A stretch of 64,000 bases of DNA, taken from positions 1 through 64,000 of the forward strand of contig CALWKY010000046.1 of NCBI GenBank assembly GCA_944381395.1, given 5' to 3'. The notes under the pieces were generated by a model that was not told the origin of the DNA, did no database searches, and was given only the letters and a program-made list of their open reading frames with translations. Position numbers and translations under genes: made by a program. This DNA is from an uncultured Lachnospiraceae bacterium. GTDB taxonomy: Bacteria; Bacillota; Clostridia; Lachnospirales; Anaerotignaceae. Below are positions 63,220-64,000 of this stretch, piece after piece. Position 1 is the first letter of the stretch. Each line of letters begins with the position of its first letter.

Positions 63220-63468
63220 TCACTTCCCATCCAAATCATGCAGTCTTTGGGCATGTTCTTCCAGCCTTTTATCTTGTTCTTTGTTGTGCGCCCATAATTC
63301 CGTATGTGCTTTTGTTTTTTTTTCATCCATATCTTCCATTTTAGAAGATAGCTCTGCCGTCTTTTCCGTTAAAAGGGTGATGGCATTGGTTAATGGAATC
63401 ACCGTTTTTACTACGGTAATCACAAACCCCAGCAGCGTTACCATACCCGCAACAATTTCCCATGTCAT
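63220..63468 (-). CDS. Small phage protein, membrane helix plus coiled coil (XhlA-like)
   Basis: An 82-residue protein from the ATG at 63468 (AAAGGGGAGAAA-ATG). MTWEIVAGMVTLLGFVITVVKTVIPL is a membrane helix, and the rest (TNAITLLTEKTAELSSKMEDMDEKKTKAHTELWAHNKEQDKRLEEHAQRLHDLDGK) is a coiled coil. This is like small lysis-accessory proteins such as XhlA found before holins, though in reverse order. Five bases separate it from the next gene. Confidence 0.7.
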   Translation of the reverse strand: MTWEIVAGMVTLLGFVITVVKTVIPLTNAITLLTEKTAELSSKMEDMDEKKTKAHTELWAHNKEQDKRLEEHAQRLHDLDGK

Positions 63469-63653
63469 TTTCTCTCCCCTTTGATACCATCTGTCTTCCT
63501 GTTTTCTTTTGTATGACAATTACAGCTGTTCCTTCCCCAAAAATCCCCCATCAATAAACTCTTTTACAGGTATGATAAATGGTTCTAATTTTGTTTTTTT
63601 ACAAAAGATTTTCTGTTATCCAAAATCTAATTCTGCAAAGTTTTCGAAAGCGC

Positions 63654-63839
63654 TTAATTCTTGTTTTCTTTTCTGGAATTGTCTATGTAATTTCTTGACT
63701 CATACATCTGAATCTGGGCAGCTGCATAATAGCGGCACTTCCAATCATGCTTTTCCTGCTCCAGCCTTTGGATTTGATCTCCGGCAATGACCAATGCAAT
63801 CAAAAGTACCATTACTACTACTGTAAAAAGAAATATCAT
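63654..63839 (-). CDS. Small membrane protein of the phage-like region
   Basis: A 61-residue protein starting after GGGAGGGAAACGT-ATG: one membrane helix (MIFLFTVVVMVLLIALVIAG) then a charged helix (DQIQRLEQEKHDWKCRYYAAAQIQMYESRNY). The layout resembles phage Rz-like or small spanin/lysis-regulator proteins, but I do not recognise it. It lies 185 bases upstream of the coiled-coil protein gene. Confidence 0.6.
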   Translation of the reverse strand: MIFLFTVVVMVLLIALVIAGDQIQRLEQEKHDWKCRYYAAAQIQMYESRNYIDNSRKENKN

Positions 63840-63872
63840 ACGTTTCCCTCCCGGTCAAAAAGCATCTTGCTT

Positions 63873-64000
63873 TCATTTCGTTTCACTTTCCGCATCCGTA
63901 AGCCAGACAATCTCTCTGGTTAATTCTGTGCTCCAAAACCAGTGCATCATCAGAAAAGGAAAACATTCTTTCCATCCGCCTAAATCCCATCGCACCACAA
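63873..64000 (-). CDS. C-terminal end of a phage-like protein (gene starts beyond the window)
   Basis: On the minus strand a frame open from the window end reads VVRWDLGGWKECFPFLMMHW then FWSTELTREIVWLTDAESETK and stops with TGA at 63873-63875. It is rich in aromatic residues and looks like a genuine protein end, 33 bases before the next gene on the same strand. A second frame is also open for most of the span, so the assignment is tentative. I cannot name it. Confidence 0.4.
   Translation of the reverse strand, partial: VVRWDLGGWKECFPFLMMHWFWSTELTREIVWLTDAESETK

Overview
The window reads as chromosome of a spore-forming, low-GC Firmicute of the class Clostridia, plausibly a Lachnospirales/Anaerotignum-like anaerobe. 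This placement is inference. The evidence is the sporulation protease SpoIVB, a collagen-like spore-surface type protein, AGGAGG ribosome binding sites with several TTG starts, a fused FeoA-FeoB iron transporter, a Thermoanaerobacter-type secondary alcohol dehydrogenase, and a cggR-led glycolytic operon. Most long genes lie on the minus strand.

Layout. 1-4.1 kb is an AT-rich accessory patch: the end of a GNAT acetyltransferase, a methyltransferase, a flavoredoxin-like protein, two decayed genes (a nitroreductase with one in-frame TAG and an NTF2-like gene with several stops) and a divergent HxlR regulator. 4.1-13.5 kb holds guaA, a decayed NCS2 purine permease, dapB, a TraX-like protein, a DUF554 protein, a MarR regulator, a sugar O-acetyltransferase, an SLH protein and the collagen-like protein. 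13.5-20.4 kb holds feoAB, a small membrane protein, the alcohol dehydrogenase, spoIVB and a YkvI-like transporter. 20.6-26.8 kb is cggR-pgk-tpiA-gpmI-eno, without gapA, with a near-consensus CggR operator upstream. 26.8-34.1 kb holds a small acidic membrane protein, a Nudix hydrolase, a PrsW-like protease, an FtsW/RodA plus penicillin-binding pair, a U32 peptidase (RlhA-like) and zapA. pckA (34.5-36.0 kb) faces hflX, dapF, a DUF378 protein and an M16 peptidase. 40.6-52.7 kb is the classic rimP-nusA-rnpM-ylxQ-infB-rbfA-nrnA-truB-ribF-(EamA)-rpsO-pnp block. 53.8-61.1 kb is a complete phenylalanine/tyrosine operon, aroF-tyrA-aroB-aroA-aroC-pheA-aroQ. 61.9-64 kb is a phage-type lysis cassette that runs off the window edge.

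Three regulatory or structural items stand out. First, the aro operon is preceded by what looks like a complete ribosome-mediated attenuator: a promoter, a 17-codon leader peptide carrying Tyr-Phe-Tyr-Phe-Tyr, an antiterminator arm 8 nt past its stop codon, and a strong terminator. Second, a structured intergenic element of about 190-200 bp occurs three times (near 6.9, 11.1 and 53.7 kb). It has partly inverted ends and an inner hairpin whose stem changes sequence while staying paired; I do not recognise it as a named family. Third, CggR-type sequences occur at the glycolytic operon and, as a half-site overlapping the -35 box, at the gluconeogenic pckA promoter, suggesting coordinated control of the two directions of carbon flow.

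All calls come from reading sequence and from memory of protein families. No database search was run. Start codons were moved from the longest reading frame to the start with the best ribosome binding site where that was clear.
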